This document shows positions 1 through 6,139 of a stretch of DNA of 7,158 bases, in pieces. The stretch lies in the NCBI GenBank assembly GCA_002450895.1, contig DKAR01000055.1, forward strand, positions 1-7,158, read 5' to 3'. The notes below the pieces were generated by a model that did not search any database, was not told the origin of the DNA, and worked only from the letters and a program-made list of their open reading frames with translations. The stretch is from Proteobacteria bacterium UBA6921. Lineage in GTDB: Bacteria > Pseudomonadota > Gammaproteobacteria > SG8-11. The position numbers and the translations under genes are program-made. How positions within the stretch are numbered: position 1 is the stretch's first letter; each line of letters starts with the position of its first letter.

Positions 1-248
1 CCATTCGGCGCCTGATGATCGGGCATGCCCACGACGTTGAGATGGATGGCGCGGGTCGTGTTTTGGTCCCGCCACTTCTGCGCGATCTCGCGCAACTGGA
101 CAAAGACGTAATGCTGATCGGTCAGGGCGAGCGCCTGGAAATCTGGAGCGAACGCACCTGGAGCGAGCAGCGCCAACTCTGGCGTGACAAGGCGGCGCGG
201 CTGGATTCGACGCAATTGTCCGACGAGTTGAAGTCGCTCAAGTTTTGA
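1..248 (+). CDS. mraZ: MraZ, transcriptional regulator of the dcw cluster (5' end missing)
   Basis: This is the C-terminal part of MraZ, with 81 residues visible and the first complete codon at position 3. MraZ is a SpoVT/AbrB-fold DNA-binding protein. It forms a ring-shaped oligomer, binds repeats in front of its own gene and controls transcription of the dcw cluster. The visible part contains most of the second AbrB-like half: RRLMIGHA, then MDGAGR (the conserved DxxGR-type motif), VPPLLR, VMLIGQGERLEIW and a charged tail. These closely match the same region of E. coli MraZ. The start codon, the first AbrB repeat and the promoter with its MraZ sites all lie before the window. The stop codon TGA overlaps the TTG start of rsmH by four bases (TTGA). 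The ATG at 15 falls inside the conserved RRLMIGHA block, so it is internal and not the start. The family call is very secure. Confidence 0.95.
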   Translation, partial: IRRLMIGHAHDVEMDGAGRVLVPPLLRDLAQLDKDVMLIGQGERLEIWSERTWSEQRQLWRDKAARLDSTQLSDELKSLKF

Positions 249-1192
249 GCGGGGCAAGCAAAGAACTGGCGCACCGTCCCGTACTTCTGGACGAAGCGCT
301 TGCGGCATTGGCCATCGGTACGGACGGGATTTACGTGGACGGCACGTATGGTCGGGGTGGTCACACAGGCGAAATTCTGCAGCGGCTCGGGCCGCACGGA
401 CACCTGCTCGCCATCGACAAGGATCCCGATGCCATTGCCGCCGCACAGGCACGATTTGGACACGATCCGCGTTTTGCAATAGAGCGCGGTTCGTTCGCGA
501 AGGTCAGGGAATTTGTCGCGCAGCGCGGCTGGATCGGCCGCGTGCGCGGTTTGCTTTTGGATTTGGGTGTTTCATCGCCGCAACTGGACGATGCGCGGCG
601 CGGATTCAGTTTTCAACTCGAGGGACCGCTGGACATGCGCATGGACCCGCACGCGGGTGAGAGTGCGGCGCAATGGCTTGCGCACGCACGCGAGACGGAC
701 ATTGCCCAGGTGCTGCGCGATTACGGCGACGAACGATTTGCCAAGCGGATTGCGCGGGCCATTGTTCATGCGCGGGAGCAACAACCGATCGTGAGTACGC
801 TACAACTCGCGGATGTCATTTCAGGGGCTGTTCGCACGCGCGAACCGGGCAAGCACCCGGCTACGCGCAGTTTTCAGGCGCTGCGGATTTACGTCAACAA
901 CGAACTTTCCGATCTGCGCGCCGCGCTCGAGAGTGCGCTCGACGTTCTTGCAGTGGGCGGACGCCTCGTCGTGATCAGCTTTCACTCTCTGGAAGACCGC
1001 ATCGTCAAACAATTCATGCGTGACAAGTCCCGCGGCGACGACTTGCCGCGCGGACTGCCCGTGACGCAGGACCAGATTCCGCCGCCGCGCATGCTCCTTG
1101 CCGGTAAACCGGTGTTTCCCGGAGATGCCGAAGTTGAGGGCAACCCGCGTGCGCGCAGTGCCGTGCTCCGTGTTGCGGAGAAACTCACATGA
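245..1192 (+). CDS. rsmH: RsmH, 16S rRNA (cytosine-1402 N4) methyltransferase
   Basis: RsmH (MraW) is a cytoplasmic S-adenosylmethionine-dependent enzyme that methylates N4 of C1402 in the 16S rRNA decoding centre. The 315 residues are normal for the family. Visible blocks are HRPVLLDEAL (10-19), the SAM-binding loop DGTYGRGGH (32-40), AIDKDP (56-61), LLLDLGVSSPQLD (103-115), GPLDMRMDP, HPATRSFQALRI and ISFHSLEDRIVKQFMR (from 244). The C-terminal block NPRARSAVLRVAE is also typical. The start is taken at TTG 245 because the frame is closed by a stop at 185-187. No ATG, GTG or other TTG lies between that stop and the conserved HRPVLLDEA block. The ribosome binding site is poor (only GAG/GAAG-like bases upstream), so translation probably depends on coupling from mraZ through the TTGA overlap. 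The stop overlaps the ftsL start as ATGA. Family assignment is very secure; the start is slightly less so. Confidence 0.97.
   Translation: MSGASKELAHRPVLLDEALAALAIGTDGIYVDGTYGRGGHTGEILQRLGPHGHLLAIDKDPDAIAAAQARFGHDPRFAIERGSFAKVREFVAQRGWIGRVRGLLLDLGVSSPQLDDARRGFSFQLEGPLDMRMDPHAGESAAQWLAHARETDIAQVLRDYGDERFAKRIARAIVHAREQQPIVSTLQLADVISGAVRTREPGKHPATRSFQALRIYVNNELSDLRAALESALDVLAVGGRLVVISFHSLEDRIVKQFMRDKSRGDDLPRGLPVTQDQIPPPRMLLAGKPVFPGDAEVEGNPRARSAVLRVAEKLT
1177..1180 (+). promoter_or_regulatory. Ribosome binding site of ftsL
   Basis: GGAG inside the last codons of rsmH lies 8 bases before the ATG at 1189. It supports this ATG as the ftsL start and therefore the very short cytoplasmic tail of the protein. 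Confidence 0.6.
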
Positions 1193-1458
1193 AGCTGCGC
1201 CTCGCACTCTTTGCGTTGCTGGGATTCGGGCTCATCGGCTCCGCGCTCGGCGTGGTCTATTCCAAGCACGAATCACGACGACTGTTCACCGAACTGCAGC
1301 GCATGCAGACCGAACGTGACCGCATGGATGACGAGTGGGGTCGCCTGCAGATCGAGCAAAGCACGTTGGCCGAACATACCCGCATCGAAACGCTGGCGCG
1401 GGAAAAAATCGGCATGGCGACTCCGGCGCCCCAGTCCGTGGTGATCGCCGACCGATGA
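1189..1458 (+). CDS. ftsL: FtsL, bitopic divisome protein of the FtsQLB complex
   Basis: FtsL is a small inner-membrane division protein. With FtsB and FtsQ it forms a complex that activates the septal synthase pair FtsW-FtsI. The product is 89 residues. It has a basic start (MKLR), one hydrophobic membrane segment at about 5-24 (LALFALLGFGLIGSALGVVY), then a charged helical stretch at about 26-65 likely to form the coiled coil with FtsB. The end, RIETLAREKIGMATPAP, matches the usual FtsL ending. Position between rsmH and ftsI is as expected. The cytoplasmic part is only about four residues, whereas E. coli FtsL (121 residues) has a tail of some 30. No upstream start in this frame could lengthen it. 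The gene overlaps both neighbours as ATGA. Sequence similarity in this family is weak, so the call rests on topology, the C-terminal motif and gene order. Confidence 0.93.
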   Translation: MKLRLALFALLGFGLIGSALGVVYSKHESRRLFTELQRMQTERDRMDDEWGRLQIEQSTLAEHTRIETLAREKIGMATPAPQSVVIADR

Positions 1459-3173
1459 GCACACGCTTCCAACCGCTTTTCTTTCGCCGCGTGTTCGTGT
1501 TCGGGCTGCTCGCCGTCGCGGCAGTGCTGCTCGCCTGGCGCGCGGTGTATTTGCAGATCATGAACAAGGATTTCCTGCGCAGCCAGGGTGAAGCGCGCTA
1601 CTCGCGCGTCGTTCCGGTGGTCGCGCATCGCGGCATGATCCTCGATCGGAATGGTGATGCGCTGGCGGCCAGCACGCCGGTGGATTCGGTGTGGGCGAAC
1701 CCGAAGGAGTTTCGCGCCACGCAGGCGCAGTTCCGCAAGCTTTCCAGCTTGCTCGAGATTCCGGTGGATGCCATCAACCGCACGGTCTATGACCGGCCGA
1801 ATTCGGAGTTCGCCTATCTCAAACGTCAGATCAGTCCGGAGATTGGACAGAGCGTGATGGATCTGAAGATTCCAGGTGTCGCGGTGCTGCGGGAATATCG
1901 CCGCTACTACCCGGCGGGCGAAGTTGCATCGCATGTGCTGGGTTTTACCGATATTGATGACAAGGGGCAGGAAGGTCTCGAACTCAGTTTCGACGAGACT
2001 CTGCGTGGCATCAACGGAAAGCGCAAGATCATTCGCGACAATGCAGGGCGCGTGGTCGAGACGGTGGAGAATGTACTGGATCCGCTGCCCGGTCGCGACG
2101 TCGCGCTCTCGATTGATCGTCGTCTGCAGTATCTCGCCTACCGTGAACTCAAGGCCGCGGTTCAAAAGCATCACGCGCAGGCCGGTTCGGTGGTTGTGCT
2201 CGACGTGAAGACCGGCGAAGTGCTCGCGATGGTGAACGCGCCGTCATTCAACCCAAACAATCGAGACGAACTGCACGGGCCGCGCTGCCGCAATCGCTCG
2301 GTGACTGACCTGTTCGAGCCCGGTTCGACGATCAAGCCGTTTTCCATTGCCGCCGCCTTGCAAACCGGCCACTTCAAGCCGACCACGCTGATCGATACGA
2401 CGCCGGGCACATTCCGGGTCGGCAACGCGCTGGTGCGCGATACACACAATTACGGGTTGATCGATGTCGCGACCGTGCTGCAGAAATCGAGCAACGTCGG
2501 TGTGAGCAAACTGGCACTCGAAACGCCGCCGGAAAAAATCTGGCAGCAATACGTGCGCGCCGGACTCGGCGCAAAAACCGGTACGGAATTCCCGGGAGAG
2601 GTCGCCGGCGTGCTGAATCACTACTCGCAATGGCATGAAGTTGAGCGTGTGACGGCATCGTACGGCTACGGCCTTTCCGTGACGGCATTGCAGCTGGCGC
2701 GGGCGTACGCCGCGCTCGCCGACGACGGCCATCTGCGCAATGTCACTTTCGCGCGCGTCGAAAACCGCAACGAATTGCCGCCGCCGGCGGATCAGCTCAT
2801 GAATCCCACCATGTCCGTGCAGATTCGCCGCATGATGGAATCGGTCACCGAAGAGGGCGGCACAGGGACGCACGCACGCGTCCCGGGTTATCGCATTGCC
2901 GGAAAGACCGGCACAGTGAAGAAGATCGAAGACGGCGCGTACACCGAAAACCAGTATCGATCGTTGTTTGCCGGTTTTGCGCCGGCAGGCAATCCGCGCC
3001 TTGCGATGGTCGTGATGATCGATGATCCGCAGGGCAAGCAATACTACGGCGGTGAAGTCGCCGCGCCGGTATTCGGTGCCGTCATGGCGGGTGCGTTGCG
3101 CCTGTTGAACGTGGCGCCGGATGATGTGCCGCCGGCCAAGGCGCGCCTGGCGATGGTCGGAGGCGCGCGATGA
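1455..3173 (+). CDS. ftsI: FtsI (PBP3), septal peptidoglycan D,D-transpeptidase
   Basis: FtsI is the class B penicillin-binding protein that cross-links septal peptidoglycan in the periplasm and is a target of beta-lactams. The product is 572 residues (E. coli 588). It has a short cytoplasmic start with basic residues, a membrane anchor at about 13-31 and the pedestal motif RGMILDRNG at 59-67. The pedestal domain follows with YYPAGEVASHVLGF. The transpeptidase domain has all three active-site motifs: S291-T-I-K294 with the nucleophile serine, S345-S-N347, and K484-T-G486. The enzyme should therefore be active. The start is ATG 1455, whose ATGA overlaps the ftsL stop. The frame stays open back to a GTG at 1335, but that stretch is out-of-frame ftsL sequence and would place 40 unrelated residues before the anchor. 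No strong ribosome binding site precedes 1455, so coupling to ftsL is likely. The stop overlaps the murE start. Confidence 0.98.
   Translation: MSTRFQPLFFRRVFVFGLLAVAAVLLAWRAVYLQIMNKDFLRSQGEARYSRVVPVVAHRGMILDRNGDALAASTPVDSVWANPKEFRATQAQFRKLSSLLEIPVDAINRTVYDRPNSEFAYLKRQISPEIGQSVMDLKIPGVAVLREYRRYYPAGEVASHVLGFTDIDDKGQEGLELSFDETLRGINGKRKIIRDNAGRVVETVENVLDPLPGRDVALSIDRRLQYLAYRELKAAVQKHHAQAGSVVVLDVKTGEVLAMVNAPSFNPNNRDELHGPRCRNRSVTDLFEPGSTIKPFSIAAALQTGHFKPTTLIDTTPGTFRVGNALVRDTHNYGLIDVATVLQKSSNVGVSKLALETPPEKIWQQYVRAGLGAKTGTEFPGEVAGVLNHYSQWHEVERVTASYGYGLSVTALQLARAYAALADDGHLRNVTFARVENRNELPPPADQLMNPTMSVQIRRMMESVTEEGGTGTHARVPGYRIAGKTGTVKKIEDGAYTENQYRSLFAGFAPAGNPRLAMVVMIDDPQGKQYYGGEVAAPVFGAVMAGALRLLNVAPDDVPPAKARLAMVGGAR
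3159..3163 (+). promoter_or_regulatory. Ribosome binding site of murE
   Basis: GGAGG in the end of ftsI lies 6 bases before the ATG at 3170 and 9 bases before the second ATG at 3173. Both spacings are workable, so it fixes the start to this ATGATG pair but does not choose between them. Confidence 0.7.
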
Positions 3174-4702
3174 TGGCCGCGCGAAATACGAATCACGCCG
3201 TGCGCCTGAGCGAGCTGCTCACCGGTCTCGTCGATCCGCATTCATACACGGACTGTGATGTTCACGGCCTGATGCTGGACAGTCGAAGCGTCAGCAAAGG
3301 CGATGTCTTCTTCGCGTTGTCCGGAACGCGCGCGCACGGCCACGACTACATCGCGCAGGCGCTGGCCGCGGATGCCGCGGCCGTGCTGTGGGATCGCGCA
3401 CCGGGTGTCGCCAGTATTGATCAGGCCAAGATCGGTCACGGCAAGCATCATTCGGTTCCCGTGATCGGCGTCGAGCGCTTGCGCGAACACCTTGGCGAGA
3501 TTGCCGCGCGCTACTACGGCCACCCGTCGCACTCGATGACCGTGTTCGGAGTTACGGGCACCAATGGCAAGACGTCGTGTTCGCAATTTGTCGCGCGCGC
3601 GCTGAATGATGATGCACCTTGCGGAATCATAGGAACGCTGGGTTATGGTCTCGTCGATCAGCTGAGCCCCTCCAATCACACGACGCCAGATGCTATTTCG
3701 GTGCAGTCTCATCTTGCGGAAATGCGGGACGATGGCGCGCGCGCCGTGGCCATGGAAGTGTCCTCGCATGCGCTCGACCAGTTTCGCGTCAACGGCGTGA
3801 AGTTCCACACGGCTGTGTTTACCAACCTGACGCGCGACCATCTCGACTATCACGGCAATATGCAGGACTACGGTGCGGCGAAAGCGCGCCTGTTTGCATT
3901 TCCTGGATTGAAAAACGCGGTCATTAATGCCGACGACGAATTCGGCCGCTGGTTGATCGCGCGTGTTCCCGCCACAGTGAATGCCATCAGCTATGGGTTG
4001 AGTGGCGAATTACACGAGCCGCGGCCTGCGCTGTTTGCATCACGTATTGAACTTTTGCCTGAAGGCCTGCACCTCGAGATTAAGTCCCCGTGGGGTCATG
4101 CAACGCTGCGCAGCAATCTGCTTGGCCGATTCAACGCCAGCAATCTGCTGGCCACGCTCGGTGCGCTGATCGCTTCGGGGATGCGCTTTGATACGGCCAT
4201 CGAGCGCGTGCAGCGTCTCGAAACCGTTCCTGGTCGCATGCAGCGTTTTGGCGGCAACGGGCGGCCGATCATGGTGGTGGACTACGCCCATACCCCGGAT
4301 GCACTGGAGCATGTGCTGCGCGCGTTGCGCGAACACTGCAAGGGGCGTCTCACCTGCGTTTTCGGCTGCGGCGGCGACCGAGACCGCGGCAAACGTCCGT
4401 TAATGGGTCGTATCGCCGAGCGGTATGCGGATGCGGTCATCATCACGGATGACAATCCGCGCACGGAAGACCCTGCCCGCATCGTTCACGATATTCGCGA
4501 AGGCATGCAACACCCGGATCGCGCGGACCTGATTCATGATCGTGCGCAAGCGATCCGCCAGGGCCATGCCCAGAGTGGTCCCACCGATGTGGTGCTGGTG
4601 GCTGGCAAAGGGCACGAGACCTACCAGATTGTTGGAGATGTCCGCCACGAGTTCAGCGATGCCGCCCAGGTCATGAGTCTTCTGCAGGAGGCATCGCAGT
4701 GA
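3170..4702 (+). CDS. murE: MurE, UDP-MurNAc-L-Ala-D-Glu:meso-diaminopimelate ligase
   Basis: MurE is the cytoplasmic ATP-dependent ligase that adds the third amino acid to the peptidoglycan peptide. The product is 510 residues (E. coli 495). An N-terminal UDP-substrate domain includes LMLDSRSVSKGDVFFAL. The central ATPase domain has the P-loop GVTGTNGKTS, with lysine 134, and the TTPD block. It also has EVSSHALDQ, NLTRDHLDYHG and lysine 238 in YGAAKARLF, which corresponds to the carbamylated lysine of E. coli. The C-terminal domain has VVDYAHTPDALE, FGCGGDRDRGKRP, DNPR at 428-431 and GKGHE. DNPR is the known marker for meso-diaminopimelate rather than lysine, so the peptidoglycan is inferred to be of the Gram-negative DAP type. 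The start is ATG 3170 (ATGA overlap with ftsI); ATG 3173 is equally possible and shortens the protein by one residue. The stop overlaps murF. Confidence 0.98.
   Translation: MMAARNTNHAVRLSELLTGLVDPHSYTDCDVHGLMLDSRSVSKGDVFFALSGTRAHGHDYIAQALAADAAAVLWDRAPGVASIDQAKIGHGKHHSVPVIGVERLREHLGEIAARYYGHPSHSMTVFGVTGTNGKTSCSQFVARALNDDAPCGIIGTLGYGLVDQLSPSNHTTPDAISVQSHLAEMRDDGARAVAMEVSSHALDQFRVNGVKFHTAVFTNLTRDHLDYHGNMQDYGAAKARLFAFPGLKNAVINADDEFGRWLIARVPATVNAISYGLSGELHEPRPALFASRIELLPEGLHLEIKSPWGHATLRSNLLGRFNASNLLATLGALIASGMRFDTAIERVQRLETVPGRMQRFGGNGRPIMVVDYAHTPDALEHVLRALREHCKGRLTCVFGCGGDRDRGKRPLMGRIAERYADAVIITDDNPRTEDPARIVHDIREGMQHPDRADLIHDRAQAIRQGHAQSGPTDVVLVAGKGHETYQIVGDVRHEFSDAAQVMSLLQEASQ
4686..4691 (+). 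promoter_or_regulatory. Ribosome binding site of murF
   Basis: AGGAGG in the last codons of murE is the strongest ribosome binding site in the window. It is 7 bases before GTG 4699 and 10 bases before ATG 4702. It favours this start pair over the later in-frame ATG at 4741, which has no comparable site. Confidence 0.75.
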
Positions 4703-6093
4703 TGGTCGCCCCACGGCACGAATCCGGTAACAGCGACTTGATGAAGCTGAGCGTCGCCGCCACGGCATGTGGTGGTTCTTTGCACGGCGCGGATGTCGAT
4801 TTCTGCGGCGGTTCGAGCGATTCCCGCAGCATCGGGCCGGGGGAGCTGTTCATCGCGCTGCGCGGCGAACGTGCGGATGGCCATGAATTTCTTTCCATGG
4901 TGCGAGAACGCGGTGCGGTCGCGGCAGTGGTAGATCACGCCGTTGACGATCCGCTGCCGCAGTTGATCGTGCCGGACGTGAAGGTTGCCATGGGGCAGAT
5001 TGCCGCGCGCTGGCGCGCACAATATTCGATTCCGGTCATCGGGCTGACGGGAAGCAACGGTAAGACCACCGTGAAGGAGCTGATAGCGGCAATCCTTGCG
5101 CGTCAGGGTTCCACGCTTTACACGCTCGGCAATTTCAATAACGACATCGGTCTTCCGCTCACGCTGTTTCGCATGCGTTCGGAGCACCGCTACGCTGTCA
5201 TCGAAATGGGCGCCAATCACCCCGGTGAAATCGCCTACCTCACCTCGCTGACACATCCCGATATCGCGCTTATTACCAACGCGGGACCGGCGCATCTGGA
5301 AGGATTTAAATCACTCGAAGGTGTCTCGCGCGCCAAGGGTGAAATCTACGGCGGCCTCTCACAAGGTGGCACCGCGATCGTCAACGCCGACGACAACTTT
5401 GCGGATTACTGGTCTGGCCTGAATCGTAATCGTCACTTGATCCGGTTTGGCTTGACGCCATCGGCGGAAATCACCGCCACCTGGAGCGGTGATGCAGTTT
5501 CCAGCGCGCTGGAATTGCGCACGCCGATCGGAAACGCGACCGTCACGCTTCATCTTCCGGGCGTGCATAACGTCAGAAACGCACTCGCCGCGGTTGCGGC
5601 TTCGGTGGCGGCGGGCGTTTCGCTCGAGAATATCGTCGCGGGTCTGGGGCAGGCACATGGCGCGCCAGGTCGAATGCAGAGCAAGCGCGGGCTCGGCGGC
5701 GCACGCGTGATCGACGACACCTACAACGCCAATCCCGGTTCGGTTCGTGCCGCGATCGATGTGTTGGCGGCATGCGGCGGACGTCGCGTGCTGGCGCTTG
5801 GCGATCTTGGTGAGCTGGGTGGCGACGCGGCGGAACTGCATCGCGGCGTCGGCGAGTACGCGGCACGCGCCGGAATCGATGCGCTGTATACCGTCGGAAA
5901 ACTGAGTTCCAACACATCTGAGGTGTTTCCGCGCGAACACCGCCATTTTGAAACGCAGGAGGGAATGATCGCGGAAATTCGCCCGCAACTGGGCGCCAAC
6001 CTGACAGTGCTGGTAAAGGGCTCACGCAGCGCGCGCATGGAAAACGTCGTGAACGGGTTGGTTGAGGAAGGACAAACCAGTGCGCCCCATTAA
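4702..6093 (+). CDS. murF: MurF, UDP-MurNAc-tripeptide:D-alanyl-D-alanine ligase
   Basis: MurF is the cytoplasmic ATP-dependent ligase that adds D-Ala-D-Ala to complete UDP-MurNAc-pentapeptide. Counted from ATG 4702 the product is 463 residues (E. coli about 452). The N-terminal domain shows SSDSRSIGPGELFIALRGE. The ATPase domain has GLTGSNGKTTVKE with P-loop lysine 121, LGNFNNDIGLPLT, EMGANHPGEIAYL and AHLEGF. It also has AKGEIYGGL with lysine 212, near the position of the carbamylated lysine in the Mur family. The C-terminal part has LPGVHNVRNALAA, PGRMQ, DDTYNANPGS from 338, ALGDLGELG and VKGSRSARME. The start is uncertain. GTG 4699 overlaps the murE stop as GTGA and has the better spacing to AGGAGG, ATG 4702 overlaps by one base, and ATG 4741 would align with the E. 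coli start. All catalytic blocks lie downstream of these options. The gene ends with TAA, unlike the TGA of its neighbours. Confidence 0.97.
   Translation: MVAPRHESGNSDLMKLSVAATACGGSLHGADVDFCGGSSDSRSIGPGELFIALRGERADGHEFLSMVRERGAVAAVVDHAVDDPLPQLIVPDVKVAMGQIAARWRAQYSIPVIGLTGSNGKTTVKELIAAILARQGSTLYTLGNFNNDIGLPLTLFRMRSEHRYAVIEMGANHPGEIAYLTSLTHPDIALITNAGPAHLEGFKSLEGVSRAKGEIYGGLSQGGTAIVNADDNFADYWSGLNRNRHLIRFGLTPSAEITATWSGDAVSSALELRTPIGNATVTLHLPGVHNVRNALAAVAASVAAGVSLENIVAGLGQAHGAPGRMQSKRGLGGARVIDDTYNANPGSVRAAIDVLAACGGRRVLALGDLGELGGDAAELHRGVGEYAARAGIDALYTVGKLSSNTSEVFPREHRHFETQEGMIAEIRPQLGANLTVLVKGSRSARMENVVNGLVEEGQTSAPH
6068..6072 (+). promoter_or_regulatory. Possible ribosome binding site of the short frame before mraY
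   Basis: AAGGA, within the purine-rich run GAGGAAGGA at 6064-6072, lies 7 bases before GTG 6080. The same bases encode the end of MurF (EEGQ), so the purine run may simply reflect that coding sequence. Confidence 0.35.
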
Positions 6094-6139
6094 TCCCGAT
6101 AACGCGCGACCGCCGGGTCGCCGTGCAGGTAACCGCTGA
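6080..6139 (+). CDS. Candidate 19-residue ORF between murF and mraY
   Basis: This is an unrecognised short open frame starting with GTG, product MRPINPDNARPPGRRAGNR. It overlaps the end of murF by 14 bases in another frame, and its TGA stop overlaps the mraY ATG as TGATG. A purine-rich site (GAGGAAGGA, 6064-6072) is correctly spaced before the GTG. If translated, it would bridge the only non-overlapping junction of the operon and couple mraY translation to murF. The peptide is basic and contains Pro-Pro-Gly at codons 11-13, a triplet known to slow ribosomes and to need EF-P. No membrane segment or known motif is seen. A frame of this length can easily occur by chance in GC-rich DNA, so existence as a translated unit is unproven. 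Confidence 0.3.
   Translation: MRPINPDNARPPGRRAGNR
6094..6138 (+). other. murF-mraY spacer
   Basis: This is the only gap between annotated genes in the window. It is 45 bases long and carries most of the candidate short frame, the hairpin at 6106-6121 and a modest mraY ribosome binding site, AGG at 6127-6129, 9 bases before the mraY ATG. No promoter-like pair of boxes and no T-run of a terminator is visible. Confidence 0.8.
6106..6121 (+). other. Perfect GC-rich stem-loop upstream of mraY
   Basis: GCGACC and GGTCGC pair perfectly over 6 bp around a four-base GCCG loop. The stem ends 17 bases before the mraY ATG and 5 bases before its AGG ribosome binding site. No T-run follows, so it is not an intrinsic terminator. 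It could limit access to the mraY start region, or be opened by ribosomes reading the short frame across it. It could equally be a chance GC-rich palindrome. Confidence 0.4.

Noticed and set aside
15..17. ATG 15 as the true start of mraZ
   Set aside because: It is inside the conserved RRLMIGHA block and the frame is open to the window edge, so the gene is truncated by the window rather than starting here.
1335..1454. N-terminal extension of FtsI starting at GTG 1335
   Set aside because: These 40 codons are out-of-frame ftsL sequence. ATG 1455 gives the normal FtsI topology and the same ATGA overlap style as its neighbours.
1257..2174. Long antisense open frame of 305 codons opposite ftsL and ftsI
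   Set aside because: It lies opposite two clearly real genes, its translation has no recognisable domain and is rich in His and Arg as expected from reversed GC-rich codons. It is a shadow frame.
2244..3041. Antisense open frame of 265 codons opposite the FtsI transpeptidase domain
   Set aside because: It runs opposite the three conserved FtsI active-site motifs and has a low-complexity, shadow-like composition without a known fold or ribosome binding site.
6106..6121. Intrinsic transcription terminator between murF and mraY
   Set aside because: The stem is short and is followed by CGTGCAGG rather than a T-run, and the operon continues into mraY.
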